Origin: an uncultured Alphaproteobacteria bacterium
GTDB lineage: Bacteria > Pseudomonadota > Alphaproteobacteria > Rs-D84
Direction: 5' to 3'
Length of the DNA stretch: 64,000 nt
Assembly (NCBI GenBank): GCA_944392815.1
Contig: CALXXY010000001.1
Span: 69,141-133,140 of the forward strand
Of this stretch, positions 62,665-64,000 are shown one piece after another. Under the pieces are notes generated by a model. That model saw only the letters and a list, made by a program, of their open reading frames with translations, was not told where the DNA came from and made no database searches. The translations under genes and the position numbers were made by a program. Within the stretch, counting starts at the first letter, position 1; each line of letters starts with the position of its first letter.

Positions 62665-64000
62665 CCGCCACCAAAAACCGCATACGGTACCAATTACGAA
62701 CCTGGTATATTTGTGCGGCAATTGGTCCCATGATTTTTACACCGTTTGCGGTTGGTGCGGCAGCCGCCAAAGCGGCACAAAAATTTTTCAGGGTGGATTC
62801 TTTGTTTGCTTCGATTATCAATGCGATTAATTGGCCATACGGGGGCATTTTTGCAACGCGCCGTGCGGCCATGTCTGTGGCCATGAACGCGTCGCGATTG
62901 CCGTCGCAGATTGCGGTCAACACCGGGTGATCAGGTTGATATGTTTGCAACAGTACGCGCCCAGGCGCATCACCCCGCCCCGCGCGGCCCGCGACCTGGA
63001 ACAATTGTTGAAATGTGTGTTCGGCCGCGCGAAAATCTGTACCAAACAATCCCATATCCGCATCGACCACGCCGACCAAAGTTAAATTTGGGAAATGGTG
63101 GCCTTTGGCCAAAATCTGCGTTCCGATTACTATATCTGTTTCGCCGTTTTCCATTTTGTGCACAATTCGTTCCAGTGCCTGGCGCGACAAAATCGTATCA
63201 CTGGACACCAGTGCCGTGCGGGCGGTGGGGAATTTTATTGACACTTCTTCCTGGATTTTTTCCAGGCCCGCCCCACGGTATGAAATTTCATTGCCACACG
63301 TTGGGCATTGTGACGGCAGTGTCATTGTTCGGCCACACATATGGCACAACAGTTTGCCCAAATGTTTGTGATACGTCATGCCCACACTGCAATCAGGGCA
63401 CTGGGCCACCCAGCCGCATTTTTTGCACTGGACAATTGGGGCAAATCCGCGACGATTGATAAATAACATAACCTGGTGTCCGGCGGCCAAAGTGTCATGC
63501 ACGGCGTCACACAGCAATGGCGACAAATATCCCGCACGTGGCGCGGCATCGTCCGCGTCGGTGGGCAATGTATATTGTGTCGGGCGATTTTCACGCATAT
63601 CTATGGTTTCGATTTTGGGCAAAGACGCCCCGCCAAAACGCGACGTTAATTTCAGGCATTTATATTTTCCGTCCGCCACATTTTGCAATGTTTCAGCCGA
63701 TGGGGTGGCACTGGCCAACACTATGGGGAATCCCGCAATTTTTGCACGCAATACCGCCATGTCGCGCGCGTGATAGTTTCCCATATCTTCCTGTTTATAC
63801 GATGTATCGTGTTCTTCGTCCACGACAATCAATCCCAAATTTTGCCACGGCAAAAACAGTGCACTGCGCGTTCCCACAACCATACGAATATCACCACGCA
63901 AAACGCCGCGCCAAATTTCACGGCGACGGGCGGCCGTTAAATTGCTGTGCCACACAACGGGCGCAGCACCAAATCTGCGTTCATATCGCGACATAAATTG
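62555..64000 (-). CDS. priA: Primosomal protein N' (PriA helicase), 3' part; continues off the window
   Basis: Restarts stalled replication forks. 481 residues are visible; the N-terminal DNA-binding and Walker A regions lie beyond the right edge (the frame runs through to 64000). Visible: helicase motif VVDEEHDTSYKQ, zinc-binding cysteines CKKCGWVAQCPDC...LCHMCGRTMTLPSQCPTCG (four pairs), GTQILAKGHHFPNLTLV, and QVAGRAGRG. The last about 34 codons are duplicated in inverted orientation at 61349. Confidence 0.96.
   Translation of the reverse strand, partial: QFMSRYERRFGAAPVVWHSNLTAARRREIWRGVLRGDIRMVVGTRSALFLPWQNLGLIVVDEEHDTSYKQEDMGNYHARDMAVLRAKIAGFPIVLASATPSAETLQNVADGKYKCLKLTSRFGGASLPKIETIDMRENRPTQYTLPTDADDAAPRAGYLSPLLCDAVHDTLAAGHQVMLFINRRGFAPIVQCKKCGWVAQCPDCSVGMTYHKHLGKLLCHMCGRTMTLPSQCPTCGNEISYRGAGLEKIQEEVSIKFPTARTALVSSDTILSRQALERIVHKMENGETDIVIGTQILAKGHHFPNLTLVGVVDADMGLFGTDFRAAEHTFQQLFQVAGRAGRGDAPGRVLLQTYQPDHPVLTAICDGNRDAFMATDMAARRVAKMPPYGQLIALIIEANKESTLKNFCAALAAAAPTANGVKIMGPIAAQIYQVRNWYRMRFLVAGDARTMLQPFVAHWLAHVRTPANVRVKIDVNPQNFM

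Overview
The window looks like chromosomal DNA of a Gram-negative alphaproteobacterium with a fairly small genome and near-balanced base composition. The evidence is the order frr-uppS-cdsA-rseP-bamA, LpxI instead of LpxH, an RNase E/G-type nuclease with an acidic insert, alphaproteobacterial DnaB, PriA, LigA and FabI, tRNA-like genes with encoded CCA, and fragments of a type IV secretion system spread around the chromosome as in reduced or host-associated alphaproteobacteria. Small secreted cysteine-rich proteins with typical signal peptides, and a surface-polysaccharide locus, suggest a host-associated or gut lineage. The exact taxon cannot be fixed from sequence reading alone.

Layout. 1-7.3 kb: start of a cysteine-rich secreted protein, a repeat-rich gap, tRNA-Lys, a decayed cysteine-rich gene, rne, a flippase-like membrane protein, rph, then an attenuator-like leader in front of two small cysteine-rich exported proteins. 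7.5-13.1 kb: tRNA-His and tRNA-Ala, then the envelope operon frr-uppS-cdsA-rseP-bamA (dxr is absent). 13.2-15.5 kb: a lipoprotein, two VirB8-like inner-membrane proteins and an exported protein, probably part of a type IV secretion apparatus whose VirB11-like ATPase lies 33 kb away at 48.5 kb. 15.6-21.8 kb: polysaccharide biosynthesis (GT2, three tandem RgpF-like proteins, an O-acetyltransferase, a DUF4422 protein, Glf). 21.8-28.6 kb: housekeeping genes (YraN, TatD, TcdA, M48 protease, RecG).

28.7-40.9 kb: a podovirus-like structural gene set on the minus strand (portal, capsid, scaffold, adaptor, tail, lysin). Its large terminase is cut exactly between the ATPase and nuclease domains by the plus-strand chromosomal block dnaB, a double-HTH regulator and a protein of unknown function. 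No integrase, repressor or phage replication gene is visible. A domesticated, gene-transfer-agent-like element is the favoured explanation.

41-53.4 kb: BirA, a winged-helix protein, a strong candidate small RNA, an RNA methyltransferase, outer-membrane barrels, LpxI, a GT61 enzyme, lipoproteins, the VirB11-like ATPase, LigA and FabI. 53.5-58.8 kb: an AT-rich island in tRNA-Asn bounded by 43-bp direct repeats, carrying two DNA methyltransferases, an HNH nuclease, a DUF4238 protein and several tiny genes, with no integrase. 59-60.2 kb: a divergent metK behind a SAM-II-like riboswitch whose 5' strand can also pair with a second, Shine-Dalgarno-controlling hairpin. 60.2-64 kb: a cupin, an array of TTCAA-N7-TTGAA palindromes, a 0.5-kb inverted duplication carrying two copies of an HTH gene and the 3' end of priA, and priA itself running off the window.
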